From NCBI RefSeq assembly GCF_963855985.1, contig NC_087093.1:5401501-5465500 (forward strand): a stretch of 64,000 bases of DNA, in the 5' to 3' direction. The notes under the pieces are model-generated. The model was given only the letters and a program-made list of their open reading frames with translations, was not told where the DNA came from and did no database searches. Below are positions 1 to 13,282 of the stretch, piece after piece. Position numbers and translations under genes: made by a program. Numbering within the stretch: the first letter of the stretch is position 1; the number at the start of each line of letters is the position of its first letter. This stretch comes from Ostrinia nubilalis. Its lineage: Eukaryota; Arthropoda; Insecta; Lepidoptera; Crambidae.

Positions 1-3000
1 TTAATTTGTGAATAGTTGTGTAATAGTTTGGTTGGAACATTGCTGAGTTGCCCCAAATTTCGTTAAGCCATTCATTCAATTGTTTCATTACGACGCCAGA
101 AAGTCTGACACTAGGGTTGTGACCTCAGTTGTTACATCCTACACGATGTAGGAGTAAAATAAATGCAACTGGCACGTCGTTGCGACTGCGCCATTGCGTC
201 ATGCCACCGTGACAAATGCGTCAGCCCGTAACGCTGGTGAGTCTGCCAGTTCGCGGCACCGATCAATCGAGAAAGACAGAAATGCATTTTTATTTTAAAA
301 AAGTAATCGAGCTTTAAATATGTGACCGAGTGTGAGATTACATTTGCAAAATTACCTAGTTTTTTTAAAACTGGAAAAATATCCTTCAACTTGAAATTGT
401 TATTTTTTTTTTCAATCTATCACACTTGCTGTCGAGGAAAGGTTACTATAAATAGCAATCAACGTAATTTTGTACTCAAGCTTTCTTAACATAATAAAAT
501 ATTACGAGGCACAGGTATATTACGTCGCCTTCAAATGAGCAAAACATTACACACTTATTACGCTGCGAGTACCTACCTCTATTTTCGTGCCTTTGTTTTA
601 TAATTGGTATTATTTACATAAAATAAGTATTATTTTAAAAAATAATGATGTGCTTAAAACCTTAAATATTAGGAGCGTCTCGCTGCGAGAAGTGCAACTC
701 CAACCTTAAACCGGCTCATTATTTAATCTGTGGGCACAAAAGGCACTTGCAAAGTAAGATAAACATATTCTTGTGTGCGCAGAGGCCGTGATTACGCGTA
801 ATGAAACTCGCGTAACGACTTCTTGACACATCTAATGGAGGATTTATCTCAACAACGCGAAGAACAAAGGCTTATCCCATTCCACGAGGTATGATGAAAA
901 GACGTTACACGCCGCTTTTGTGAAACTCAGGCTATTCAGAGTACCTAGTTTAGGGCACTAGAGTGTATAATGTACATTGTACATTGTATGCTATTATATC
1001 ACGTACCGACAGCAATTCGTTAAAAAGGTAGGTACCTAGGTACCTAGTACAATACGAAATTACGTAAGTTTGCTAAAGATTTTAAGGCTGATTTGGTGAT
1101 TGTTATAATATACACACGGTAAACCTAAAGTGTTCAAACTACAAAACACTCAGTAAATACTTCAAATAGTGGTCTACAACTTAATAACTCTTTAACATGA
1201 GCTAATTTTGCAGGGTGAATGACTAGTCCACTTTTATGAAAGTTTTCAAGTCTAGAACAGCATAATTGTTGTAAGTTTATAATAACTATTTCCAAGTTTG
1301 ACAAAATGGAGCAAGTCACTTTTCTCCCAAGCATTAAGGACTTTGCTTTCGGTCCCAAATGACATGCTTTAAGTAAAGCCGAGACAAAAAGCTAATTTGA
1401 ATCTCCCAAACGTTTAAATATTCAGCCATAAAGAGCAATTATGAGCAATATTGCTACAACTGCCTCAATTTATGTCGTTTATAATATTGCTTCTGTTTTA
1501 TCCGTAATATCCGAGTGTTCATTGTTCAGATTAAGTAGGTAATGTATCGCGTAAATGTAGAATCTGAAGTTACTTTGTGTTTTATAAAGCATTGTACTAC
1601 CTCGTGCTTAACTTATTAGTCCTACACTACATTATATATTTTCTTTGAGAATTAAAGAGAGACATAAATAAATCCGTTTTAATTACATGTTAATATGAAA
1701 GTAAAGGCTATTAGTATCAAAGTGGAGTACCAAATTATATTAAACGACTAACATATTATGTAAGTACCTTGACACACTTCAAGTCTTCTTCATAACTCCA
1801 AGTGGTTAACAAGCTTGCATTAAGGACAAACTTAAAAGCCCTTTAAAGCTCGTTCATTTGCTAGGCGCCTGTAAAATCATATTAACTTACTTTAATTAAA
1901 GAAATGTTAATTTTACCGCTGTCTGGAATTCTAATTCGTTTATTTACGGTATACTTACTCGTTTAAAGGCACGCAAGGTAATATAATATAACTACCTATA
2001 TTCCCCGTTATTGAAGAAAAAATAATTTCGCTCAATTATAATTATACATGTTATGACCCATTTCTGCCCTTGTGGTTGTTCAGGTGTTTTTTTCACACAC
2101 CCATCTTTCAAATACTGCTTCTAGCTTACTGTTTTTCATATGTAGTAAATCCTCGATTACAAACAAATTGTTGCCTACCCATAAAACCTAAATAATGTTT
2201 ATCCAAAATCAGTAATAGAAGCCATGCAATATTTTAATATGTATTTTGGCCAAAGTCCGATTCACTAATGCTCATTACCCTGAAATGGTACAGATAAATA
2301 ATAGAGCACCACTCATCGCTTATCACTGTGATATATTAAATTCTAATAGCCGATGACATCTCATTTGCATTAGGCTGATCTTCAATATACTCGTACCTAC
2401 CTAATCCATATAATTACTATAGGCATTGATTTATTCGGGTCCCCTACGTAGTTTCCAATGTAGCTGTAGCGAGGAAAGTTGTGGCTATTTTTTTCACTGC
2501 CTCATAGTGTCGAATGCAAATTATTTTGATTAATAAATCTAATGTTCTAATTACCACTTACAAACTGTTTATTTGGTACTTATCTTACGTATATTTGAGA
2601 TTCATATTCGCAAACATAGCTGGTTATCGTCTTAACTAACCACCAGCCCAAACAGCCGTCTGCTCAGTTACCTTACTTTCATTATTACTTTAGTTTTCTC
2701 TTTGACAAGCTCATTTTTTATTCACTTTAGGAGAGTAGCTAATCCCTCTCGTAGCTCGCTGAGCCACGCCAAATTGGTGTACTAGTCATCTGTAAGCCGT
2801 GTGTTACCCACATTTACCTCGAATATTATAGCAAAGGAACATGCAACTATGGATAGTTATTTTCTCGGACTTTGAGATATTTGCGACAAAAATACTTAAC
2901 CACATGATCGCATGAAGAATGTGCTCTTTTAGAATAGTTCACATTTATCTTTCTTCTCAACAAATATTATTAAAGCAAAAGTTTTCGAGGATGGATGGAG

Positions 3001-3516
3001 TTACTCTTTCAAACAAAATCTACTAACGGATTTGTAGTTTATATGTACTATAAATAAAAATACGAGTACATCAGCTTTATGTTTTTCGAAATTAGCATAA
3101 GTATTCGAAATCAGTTCGTAATAAATGAACCGATATAACAGTAAACTAGACTTTTTGTAAAAGTCATTCAGTTGGAAAATATTCAGAAAAAACTGAAAGC
3201 TTTTTGGATGGAACAAGGTCTGTCGAGTCAGCTAGTATTACCATAAAAACAAAGCAATTTAAAAAGTTTATTTACGTTTCAGACAGACCTCGCCGAACGA
3301 AGCAAGCTTATAATGTGGGCCAGCCAGCCCTGATAGGGATTTTATTCTAAAGCACAAATAATGTCCAACGCGGACTAGCGAAAGTAATCAAGCTGCGTTA
3401 AGGCATTTGACAAGGCTTTAATGGCTTTATCAAATTGAGTGCACAGAAGATATTGCTGTCCATTGCGAAAGAGGATAGGTACGCCTGGATTCCTAGAAAT
3501 ATTTTTTTTTTATATT
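1..3516. other. Non-coding stretch, nothing assigned
   Basis: AT-rich sequence with many stops in all six frames. The open frames here (74-85 codons at most) have no recognisable motif and no plausible codon structure. I see no tRNA, rRNA or repeat family that I can name. Confidence 0.6.
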
Positions 3517-3780
3517 CAGGGTGTTAGGTAAATGGGTATATGAGCCGACACTAGCCTATGTTAACATGGGCATATAAATGGTATGGTGAAGTCAGAAATT
3601 TGATATCATCATTTTAATTTTTTTAATTTTCATACAAAATAAATTTTATTAAATCCGATTTGTATGAAAAATAAAATTACTAAAATGAAAATATCAATTT
3701 TCTGACTTAACCATACCATTTATATGACCATGTTAGCATGGGCTAGTGTCGGCTCATATACCCATTTACCTAACACCCTG
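3517..3780. mobile_element. Palindromic MITE, TIR begins CAGGGTG
   Basis: The left end reads CAGGGTGTTAGGTAAATG and the right end is its reverse complement ending in CACCCTG. Pairing continues with few mismatches through almost the whole 264 bp, so the element is nearly one large hairpin with an AT-rich centre. The hexamer TATATT occurs directly on both outer sides (3511-3516 and 3781-3786), a possible target duplication. There is no coding capacity, so it is a non-autonomous DNA transposon. The superfamily cannot be fixed from these ends. Confidence 0.85.
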
Positions 3781-3786
3781 TATATT

Positions 3787-4340
3787 TATTTATTTTCTGT
3801 AACTTGGCTTTTAACGAGCACTTTACATATCCCAGTACACATATTTTTACCATACCACAGTATGGTTATGCTAAATCCTGATTAATAATGTAAGTCAGTG
3901 TTTAGATTAAATAGCGTCAAACACAGTCACTCTTTACTTAATCAGTTGTACGCCACAAACTGTAGATTTGAATTTTCCACTATTCAAGCAAAATGCGTTC
4001 GAAACGGTGATAATCAGAGACAAGCTAAGTCTCCGTCCAATCTATGGACGCTAACGTAACGCTACACTCGGGTTTAATGTGTAAATGCACGCCATGGTCC
4101 GCTATCTCTAATCTACATTCTACAATTAGTGGTAACTACAAGACACTACTAGGAGATTACAGCTAATACTTCTGCTAAGCAAGAGTTACCTTACTGTCAA
4201 ATAAATTACGAAAATCACATCTTAAATGTATCGCTTCAAATGCGTGGAGCCCTTAAATAAACATGGCATAAATTTATTCATCCACAATACGTATTTTCTT
4301 CATGGCCATCTAACTCAATATTTTCAGTAAAACACATTCC
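3787..4340. other. Non-coding stretch, nothing assigned
   Basis: AT-rich with no coding signal or named repeat. Confidence 0.5.
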
Positions 4341-4454
4341 ACGATCTGGTGAGGAGCCTGGATGCGGGCGGCGCAGGACCGGTCTTTGTGAAAATCCTCC
4401 TTGGGGGAGGCCTTTGTCCAGCGGTGGACGTCATTCTCCTGAAACGAACGAACG
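4341..4454 (+). mobile_element. 3' end fragment of an RTE-type LINE
   Basis: Read on the plus strand this fragment encodes, in broken frames, the C-terminal tail of an RTE-clade ORF (pattern D-L-V, W-M-R-A-A-Q-D-R, S-L-G-E-A-F-V-Q, W-T-S). It ends in a short CGAA-type tandem tail at about 4442-4454. It is the counterpart of the minus-strand copy at 13283-13423, which has the same kind of tail. Truncation of the 5' part is usual for LINE insertions. Internal indels show that it is dead. Confidence 0.75.
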
Positions 4455-5368
4455 TGGCACGATGCTAAATTGAACTCATTATTTATTCATACATTCTAAA
4501 ATTACCTACTTGTTTGTTTATTAAAAATTTTGAAACTGCTGTAGAGGTTAAAATAAATCTTACAAGGCTTAACTTAAGATTAAAGTTGCAAATACTTTCA
4601 AACTTAAGTTTCGTGGTGTTTAAGTACATTTTCACTCACTTGCCTAAGCGCTTTATCTCAGCCACCTTGACCTAACTCGAAACAGTTAAGCTCGGGAGGG
4701 CGAGGATACAATCCCTAGAAATAGGCTAACCAAGATTTTAAATACACGAATACTTTAGTACGTACTTAAAGGAGGTAATATAATTATTTCCTTAATAGTA
4801 AGATAAATGCTATTCGTCAAAATAATGATGATAATACCCTAAATATTTTTTAGTTCAATGGTGTGGACAAAAAAGTATGAAGCTACAAACTGAAGAAATA
4901 CGAAAACAAAAAGCAATAATCTACTCTTATTTGTGCACGAAGTTGAAAATAAACTCCGAAATAACAGAAATCAACATAATGATGAAAAGTGATGGCTTTT
5001 TTGAGGACGGTTTCATTTGTCAGCATGTCCATCACACTTAAGGGAAAATTGGGAAACAAAGTACTTAGATATAAAATATTCGGACCATGATTTACATCGG
5101 CCAAAGAGCGGGGGTGGACATAGCAAGTTTTATGACTTATCGTGGTCCCCCTGATCAATTCTGTCCCCCTGCACTCCTGTCCATGTCTCGACAAATATAT
5201 CAATAAGATATGCCCTTATCTGTCTGTGAACAGGCGCTGCTTTCGGGGACTGGTCAATCCAAGTTATTCCAACTTATGTATGCGAGTCATTTCTACTAGT
5301 ATTTGAGTATGTAATCTGTAAGTCTAGATATTAGCACGTCACTACCTTGTTTAATATGCCACGCAATT
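4455..5368. other. Non-coding stretch, nothing assigned
   Basis: AT-rich with no coding signal. The minus-strand 106-codon frame at 4883-5203 has no recognisable domain and is treated as chance. Confidence 0.5.
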
Positions 5369-5439
5369 TTGTATACCCATTCTTATAAGATACACTATAC
5401 AAGAATGCATGGTAAATTCAGTGAACTGCTCCTGAATCG

Positions 5440-5680
5440 AATGTACCTGCTATTTCTATTTATTTATATTAACCGGCAGACAGTGGTGACTGAGTTTGTT
5501 GCGGCGCTTCTTCTCAGCACTTGCCAAATGTTGGTCTCGAAGCGCTGGTAGGGTAAAAAGATTATGAGACATGTAGAGGCTCCTTAAGAGCAAAATGACG
5601 ATTTGTAAGAACTATTTATTAGTCTAAACAAATAAAGAAATTTTGACTTTTGACTTTTTTTGACTTTTATCTCACAAACG
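5440..5680 (+). mobile_element. Probable LINE/SINE 3' end with TTTTGACTT tail
   Basis: A short open frame ends at 5551 with a stop, followed by a short 3' UTR-like stretch, an AATAAA signal at about 5631 and the tandem tail TTTTGACTT/TTTTGACTT/TTTTTTTGACTT at about 5640-5668. Short tandem 3' tails are typical of CR1/L2-like LINEs and SINEs that share their ends. From memory, the segment containing TTGTTGCGGCGCTTCTTC recurs in lepidopteran genomes; this was not checked here. The parent family is unresolved. Confidence 0.5.
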
Positions 5681-5689
5681 AAGAGCAGT

Positions 5690-8665
5690 GATTGAAGAAA
5701 GTTCTAGGGTCCTTGATTTATTGAAAACACACTTTCCACGTTTGCCATTGATTAATCATTCAATACATCTCTTTCATTTTATCAAAAAACGAACAAGAAG
5801 GAAGGTATGTGACGCGTGCATGTGCCAGGTGTGTTATACAGCCTTCTATAACACGGAAGTAATGGCTGTAGATATTAGTCAACAAAATCTATTACAATAT
5901 TAATGGGTTAAGTTGTCAACTTCTCCAATATCGATTTGTTTTGTAAGTACATAGGTAGTACGTTATTAGCCTGCTACTACAGTCATCTTTTTATAAATTT
6001 TTGTGAAGCTATAAAATATTTACAGTTAAACAAAAGAATGATAAGTTATTCGATAGCGGAACTCGCGCAAAAATAAACCTAATTTTGAACTTCCAAGAGG
6101 CTTGTGATGTGTTTTCTTAATAACGACGTTATGAGGATTCATAACCCAAATATAAAAATCGAATGATTAAAGTAACGATCGGCAGGAGGCTCTTTCATGT
6201 AAATAAGCAAAGCCTATCAGACCCGTTTGATGGGAATAAGGGTTCGAAATGATTCTCCATCCCAATTAAAGATTATCGTGGATGGATCAAAGGGCTAATT
6301 ATAATTGGGATGTGGAAGCAGCGTCTTTATCAGCGAAAAAACATTAAAATACGTGGAAATTGTGCAAAGCGAAGGAAACCTTACACATTTTTGAACTTAA
6401 AGGGCTTTTAATCCCTTTGTTCCATCTCGCAAATCAGTTATTTTCATCCTTTCTTACAGTCGACAAAGACGATTTTGACGTAAAATCGACAGCAAATCAG
6501 GCACAGTTTTGTTGTATAATAGCACCTATTACAACTTAAATAAGATGCTTTTTGTGGGTAACTTGATGCGCTCTCGTCGGTACCTAATACTCGTATAAAG
6601 TTGTACGTCAATCTTAGGTCGTATACGTACATTTTACGGATCTTCTTTATTCCTTTTTTATTGCAAAAGTTTTTCGTTTGTTGGTCTATTAATGTCCATA
6701 TTTTACTTTCTGCTTTAAAGATTTTGAGGTGCGCCTCGTGTGTTGCGTGCTTTGATTTAACGCCTTAAAATATCACGTAAGTTGTTGCTAAAGTCGTCCT
6801 AAATCTCTAATGTACTGAAAAACAAATGTTAAAACTCTGCAGCTGTATTGTAAGAGTCGGCATTATCCTTTCAAACAGTACTTAAAATTATTGTACTTAG
6901 TGTCGTCAGCGAAGTTTCCTTATGATGTAGGAGCAGTAAAAATTGAAACATTAAATATATTTTGCGACATAATTCGTCGACGCCTCCCTTTTAAGCGAAT
7001 GTCGTCTCAGCGAAGTATTTTTACGATTTAAAAGAGAAGCAGGGAAGCCGGGCCGCAGTAAAAAAACAGTTAAACTGTTACTCGCGACTCGTAAAGCAGA
7101 CAAATTGACTTTTTCTGACATCGCTGACGACTGAGTTATTTCTGTTTGTAAATCACCACTAATCGGTTATTTCTTTTTCAGCCGACTGCAACCGAAGGGA
7201 GGTTATGGATTTCGGGTAGCGTGCGTAAGTTCCAAATCTGTCAGAGATGTGCCGTGGACACCCACTTTATTGTGAATTAAACCACATACAGCCGCTTCAA
7301 TTTAAAATCAACAAACAGTAAAAAAAATATGCGAAATGGACAGGGCCTAAAAGGACAGTATAAATAATAATAATAATAAAATCATATTTATTTCTCTCAC
7401 ACACACAAAAAAAATTTATTACATTCTTATAATGAGTATTACATATTTGAGGCATCTTGTGTGTGAGAGACTGGTGCCTGATATAGGTTTCAGAGAAACC
7501 CGTATTTCAGGTCACCAGTGCTCCACCCCCAGGTTGTTTGCATAGTATCTTAGGTACATAAGGTGATGCGCTAGCAGACAAACAATAAAACATTAAAAAC
7601 AATAAAATCATACATTGTAGTATACTTACTTGAAACGCAGTAATCCACTCTAGCAAAATAATAACAGACATTTATGAAAGCAGCCGAGCTAAAGTGGACT
7701 AAAATGTTTGCAGAGTGCATCCTAATTACTGAACCCAAGACGTCTCTAATTGCAACCCTAAAGACCAACATCGTCGCGAGAACCCTAAAACTGTAAACAA
7801 GTATCTATTTAATTAAAACCCTTTGTACTGGTGCCATTACTCGAGTACACATAACATACTTCATCGCTCCAGAAAATATACTGCTAACAATTTCAGACCG
7901 GAGCCTCACTCCACTCATCGCAAAAAATCGTTTCATTGCCTCTTTGAATAAATATGAAACACGTTTTCTTATGGTTACACGGGATAATGACAATTTCGCT
8001 CCACACCAATTTGTGGAAAGGGCTAAAAGATTCTCACGTTGGCTCACGGCTCAGGTTGTATAATAAGGTGTGCGTTCAAGACTCGAATATTCGCAAAAAT
8101 CGTGACGAGCCTTAATTTGAGAACGATTTCACGCGCAAATTGCGGGTTTGACCTTCCCATCCGCATTTGTGAAGTGTCATCAAAGACATTTCCTTTCATT
8201 AGTAAATGATCTCTAGCAGCACAATAATCGATATAATTATTATAAGTCGATCAAATTCTTGTTTACCTACACAAATTCATTTAGAAGGTCACGAAAAATG
8301 GTTCAGCTATGCTTTGAATTATCTTTGTTTTCGGGAAACAAAACAACAAAGCCCCGCGGTGAGCTCTCTAGAGAATTTTGTAACAGATAAGTAGGTTACT
8401 GAAACTAAAGCTAAATCTCAACTTCTATTTTCCGCGAATTTCAGGGTTTAATAGTACATACTGCTTTTTACATTATACATCATTGCATGTGTAGCACTAT
8501 AAAAATACAGTTTTAAAGTGTGCTAAGTATGCCTACTTTTTATTCAGTCCGTAAAAGATAACCCATCAAAAACAATACTTGTCAAAAAAACCAAGTCTCG
8601 CAACTCAGTTGTTCTACGGTAAAAAGTTGTGAGATCCATGTAATACCAAGTCCAGGCCAGGAAAT
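5690..8665. other. Non-coding stretch with a possible LINE tail at 7361-7540
   Basis: No gene is visible. At 7364-7440 an AAT microsatellite is followed on the reverse strand by AATAAA-containing A/T-rich sequence, which could be the 3' tail of a minus-strand LINE whose body would lie at about 7440-7560. An imperfect inverted repeat (11 bp, CCAATTA core) lies near 6259-6313. Nothing else was recognised. Confidence 0.4.
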
Positions 8666-9459
8666 CTTAAACGTTTTACATAAATTATTGACTTGGCCAT
8701 CGCACTAAATAATTTAATTTACACGTGTTTTCATGCGATGGCCAAGTCAATACAGGGTGGAAACGTTAAGTGATCTCACTCGATTATTTCTAAACTATAC
8801 AAGATATCAAAAAACTAATTACTGATCCTGAAAGTGCTTCACGAGCTCTATCAAACGGTACCAATAATAGGTTACAGAATTAACTGGATCTATCCGAAAA
8901 TTAAATGTTTTCAGCCTCAATACTAAATGTATGCCAGCCAAACAAAATTAGAAGTATTTTTTTTATTAAATAATAAACACTTAAAATGAACTCGTAAATT
9001 GCATTCTTATTTAAAATTATTCATGGAAAACATTGGTTTTAGGCTTTACTTGCTATAATATTATCAAGACATGAGTGCCATGACTGTGGCAGTGTGGCTG
9101 TACTAAATGTATGGAAGCTGGAAACATTGAATTTTAGGATGGATCCAGTTAATTTTGTAACCTATTATTGGTATCGTTGGATAGAGCTCGTGAAGCACTT
9201 TCAGGACCAGTAACCAGTTTTTTAATATCTTGTATAGTTTTTAATATTATGTGGTTTTACTAAATGTATGGAAGCTAGAAACATTGAATTTTTGGATATA
9301 TCCAGTTTATTATGTAACCTATTATTGGTGCCGTTTGAAAGAGCTTCTGAAGCACTTTCAGAATCAGTAATCAGTTTTTCGATATCTTGTATAGTTTAGA
9401 AATAATCGAATGAGATCACTTAACGTTTCCACCCTGTATATTTATGTAAAACGTTAAAG
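8666..9459. mobile_element. Palindromic MITE interrupted by a second MITE
   Basis: The outer element reads CTTAAACGTTTTACATAAAT at 8666 onward. Its left arm also contains TTGACTTGGCCATCGCA, followed by a loop and the inverse TGCGATGGCCAAGTCAA. The expected end of the right arm, ATTTATGTAAAACGT(T)AAAG, is found only after the inner element, at about 9440-9459. Removing 8753-9438 rejoins the arms into a near-perfect palindrome of about 110 bp, off by one base. The outer element is therefore older than the inner one. Confidence 0.75.
8753..9436. mobile_element. Inner MITE with CAGGGTGG TIR and duplicated right arm
   Basis: The left terminus CAGGGTGGAAACGTTAAGTG pairs with the right terminus ending CGTTTCCACCCTG. 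The dinucleotide TA flanks both ends (8751-8752 and 9437-9438), consistent with a TA target duplication. The inverted arms run through 8770-8945 on the left. On the right, the arm sequence occurs twice in tandem: 9094-9240 and about 9250-9397. Both carry the blocks ACTAAATGTATGGAAGCT, GTAACCTATTATTGGT and ATATCTTGTATAGTTT. There is no coding capacity. Confidence 0.85.
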
Positions 9460-12400
9460 ACACATATTTTCATCTGTAGCATCGTAGAAATATAGCTTCA
9501 AAGTGGTGTTCTGTAGAGTTTAAAATATCAGCATTTTTTATTGAAACAGCGTTGTCATCAAACCTTTACCAGCCGACTCCGGATTCTACGAATTAATAAA
9601 GTTTGCGGAAAGCGCTGTACTTACAATAACACTTTGTTTCTGCTTACCCAATAAGTTGAAACGCCGAATCGTCCCATAACAAGGTAATGTCGAAGTTTCA
9701 GGATAAGTTCGCGGAAAAAGTTAACAACGAGCTGAGCGGGAGAGCCGATATGGCGGCGGTGATTATATCGAGACCGATTCGGTCGTTAAAGTCCTCGCAA
9801 AAAACAGTTGGGGCAAACGACGGTGACCTAGAATGATAGGATTTATTGCTTCAGGGTTTACCACCATTTATTTTTATATATCATTTTCTCACAAGTTTGT
9901 CAAGCGAGAAAAATATGTTTACTTAAAAATTTGTGTGATAGCCGGATAAGCTCTCTGTGAAAAGGAATAAAAACTTTTTGTGATTTTCCTGTACATCCAC
10001 ATTAAAAAGTTCCATAAAACGGTGTCACCCATTAAAAGATTGCTAAAAATTAAAAATAACATTAATTTAATATTCATCCTGCGGCTGCGCTCACGTTAAA
10101 CTTGGGATAAAAACGTCGGTTTTCATATTTATCAGGGCTTTAAAGTATCAAAACAGCCATTACTTACCCGCGGAACGGCACTGCTGCCACTGAGGTATTA
10201 TTTCATAAACCTGTTTCATTTACGAGCGAAGTTGCTAAAGTTACATTCGGAAAAAGTTACAGAGCCGGACTGAAGTTGTGGAGGCGCACCTGCGTGCTAA
10301 CTTGATTTGACTCATCGTTTATGGCCGCGCCTCACTCACGTTAGTGTCGGCGATCAGCGATTTTGCGACTTCATCATAATATTTGTTATCATTCGGCGTT
10401 CGATCGTAATAATAAAAGCGTGCAATTGAGCCATTTGGTCAAACTCAAACGATATGGCCACTTCTCGTTCCCAACAAGTGTAGCTCTAGGGTGCATAGGA
10501 AATGCATCCTATGCGCGAAGGATCTACGAGTACAGCGGGCACCAATAAAACCAAACCAATGTGATTCAATCTCGGGAATAAATATGATCCTGCAGTTCGG
10601 AAATCATGTTAACCAAAGGTCTGTTAAAGTGGTTCTAAATCTGAATAGAGTTGTGACCTCTAACAACCAACCAACTTAAAAAATAAGAGACCTGGAGATT
10701 TAACAACTGAAGCAAGTCGCATTTAATTTAATCAACACAAAGACACCTTCCACTCGACGTTAATTCAGTCAACACTCAGATGTACTCGACAGATGCCAGT
10801 CTCGCATAAATCTAAATCACTGTGACCGGTCCAGGTGTTTAAATTACGAGTACGTCGAGTCTCTGCGTCCATCTTCCGAAACGAGGCGGTCAGTGACGTA
10901 TTTAGAATAGTGTGGCTGCGATTTTACTAAATTCTATAGGAAAATCCGGGTTCCAAAAAGCGGTCTAATCGTCAATCAGTTCTAAAAATAGCTTGTAGAG
11001 CGCCGCGAACGTTATAGCCGACGGCTAACACGTCTACAAAAAGGCTAGATTTTTTTTCAACAGCTTTTGTATGAATATATCGAACTGTCAACGTTAACTG
11101 ACAGTCAGAACGAGCAATGTATTTTTTTACTAGCAAACGACATTATGATAATGTCGTTTCTCGTAGCATAACAATTTGTTTGGAAAATTCCGCATATTTT
11201 TTATTCACAACATTGGTACGTAAATGTCACAACATTAACATCAACCCCAAAATTGTAAACAAAACGAAGTCCCGGTAACAATACTTGTACTCCGAAAGAA
11301 AAAATATGAATATTCAGCACTAATATAATGCTCTAACCAAATAAATTTCACGTAGCATTACGTTACCTGGTGTTGGCGACATTTATCTCAGTTGAGGAGA
11401 CGTGCACCGCCAAACTCGGCTTGAGGGTTATCTACACTGCGGCTATATGACGAGCCAGAAAACATTTTTGTAAGATTTATAGACTAACCATCTAGTTTTA
11501 ATAACGCCAGCCGCGTAGAGTGCGCCGCTAAATGGGTACCTAGTGCCTAGTTAATAATACCAACATGTTTTATATGGCACCTAATATGTGATTATGTTTC
11601 TGTGTTAACGGTGTTGTTGTTAAAGTTTATGGTGTGGTTATTATTTGTAGGACTGTATTTCTCTTTTATTTTTTATTAAGAAACGTAAAATTGTGTCGAC
11701 AGTAGATTTAAGAAAAAATTCTTAATAACATAGAGAAACATGTATAATAATATAAGAGACTGTTCACAAAAATCTCGGTATTTTAGTAAAATTCTAGATG
11801 ATAAATACAAGATGGCGAGCCAAATGTTTATCGTGTTCGTCACCATACATACATGGCTCTATCAACCCGTCATCTGCTATTCGATGTCCTTTAATAGGCT
11901 GACAAGAGTTGTGATGCTTGTTAAATGCTACCGTAAAGTTACTTGTTTACGACACGTGAAGAACTTTAAGTCCAACGCACGCTCTGTCTTTCTTTACTCT
12001 CGGCCCCTTATTCCAGACTTTTATGGCGGGAACGTGCTCTTCCTGAAAATCCATGATATTGGACTAAAGCCGTTTCTTTCCGAATTATCAAATTAAGTAC
12101 TCAACTTTCCATATTCCACATCTCAAGTTATAATTGGAGTTTGAACTTTCGGTGTCATAAATCATCCACACACTTTCTTGTAAGGGCGTATGCTGAGACA
12201 AGGAACAGAATAGAGAATAAGGTATTAACCAGACAAAATATGACACTCAATTATTTTTACTCGTTTTATGCATATAAAAATAATTAACTCATACTTGAAA
12301 GCTAAGCCCTACGGCCTACATCATGTAAACCAGCCCTTACGATGACGGAGTACGAAAAAAGCTGGTGAAGTAAAATTATTATGCCAGTGTCGCTCGAGAG

Positions 12401-13282
12401 TCATTACGATATCCAACTTTAGGAGGAATGTTACTTTTTGTGATGTACAATCCCGTTGCAGACGACCGTCATATATTTTCGTTGGGAATTCTCGAGTTGC
12501 CACCGCTGCTCCATTACCAACTTATCATTCAGTCGTTGGAAGGATTTTAAATCGATACCAGTACAGTGCAATTTAGATACTGGACATTCCAATTCATTTA
12601 TCAATTTGATATGCAATCGCAAATAACCCAGAATTAATGATTGGTGATTAGCTATTGCTAATAAATACAATATGCAATAAGCACACATAATCAATCCTAA
12701 TTGAAATCTGTTGCGGTAACAATAAATTAAGGATCAAGAAATTACCTACAATCGTTTATCACTGAATTAACCATTGATTTCCATTACTAGTTCCCAATTT
12801 TTCCCGGAATCATTTTTATCGGGCCATAGGATATGTAATCAGCCCGTGGTAGCAAAATACCTTTTATGGGTAGGCAGAACGTAGGAAATTCCATAATAGT
12901 CTGTAATAGGGTCTCGAAAGTCCCTTATAAATTGAGATAAGCGTGAAACTTGAGTGTTTTTATCGTATATTGATAACCACCAGGGACATAACTGCGCAAA
13001 GTAAGTGTACTCGGTATTTGAAACAGTAATAATATTGCCAGTTTGAGTGATTTGGGTCTCTTCAGTAAACGTTTTAACGTGAAACAAATTGGTTTCATTT
13101 TGCTGAAGAATGTACGAGTAACACGGGATCATAATTACTATGAATGTAATGATGATGAAAGAGCTTTAGGGCTAGAAAAAAAAACAAGAGCTTTGAAAAC
13201 ATGTTTATTTATTCATCTCTTAATTACTAACTGCTTGCATAAAACACTGCATGCATATTAAAATACTAAAACCAGTTTAATA
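9460..13282. other. Non-coding stretch, nothing assigned
   Basis: No domain is recognisable. The 118-codon plus frame at 11740-12096 begins in AT-rich DNA and shows no family motif. Two adjacent hairpins lie at about 11085-11107 and 11135-11159, the second a 12-bp stem with a one-base loop. Confidence 0.5.

Noticed and set aside
11740..12096. 118-codon plus-strand open frame
   Set aside because: No recognisable domain, AT-driven composition, no splice or promoter context; a frame of this length is plausible by chance in 64 kb.
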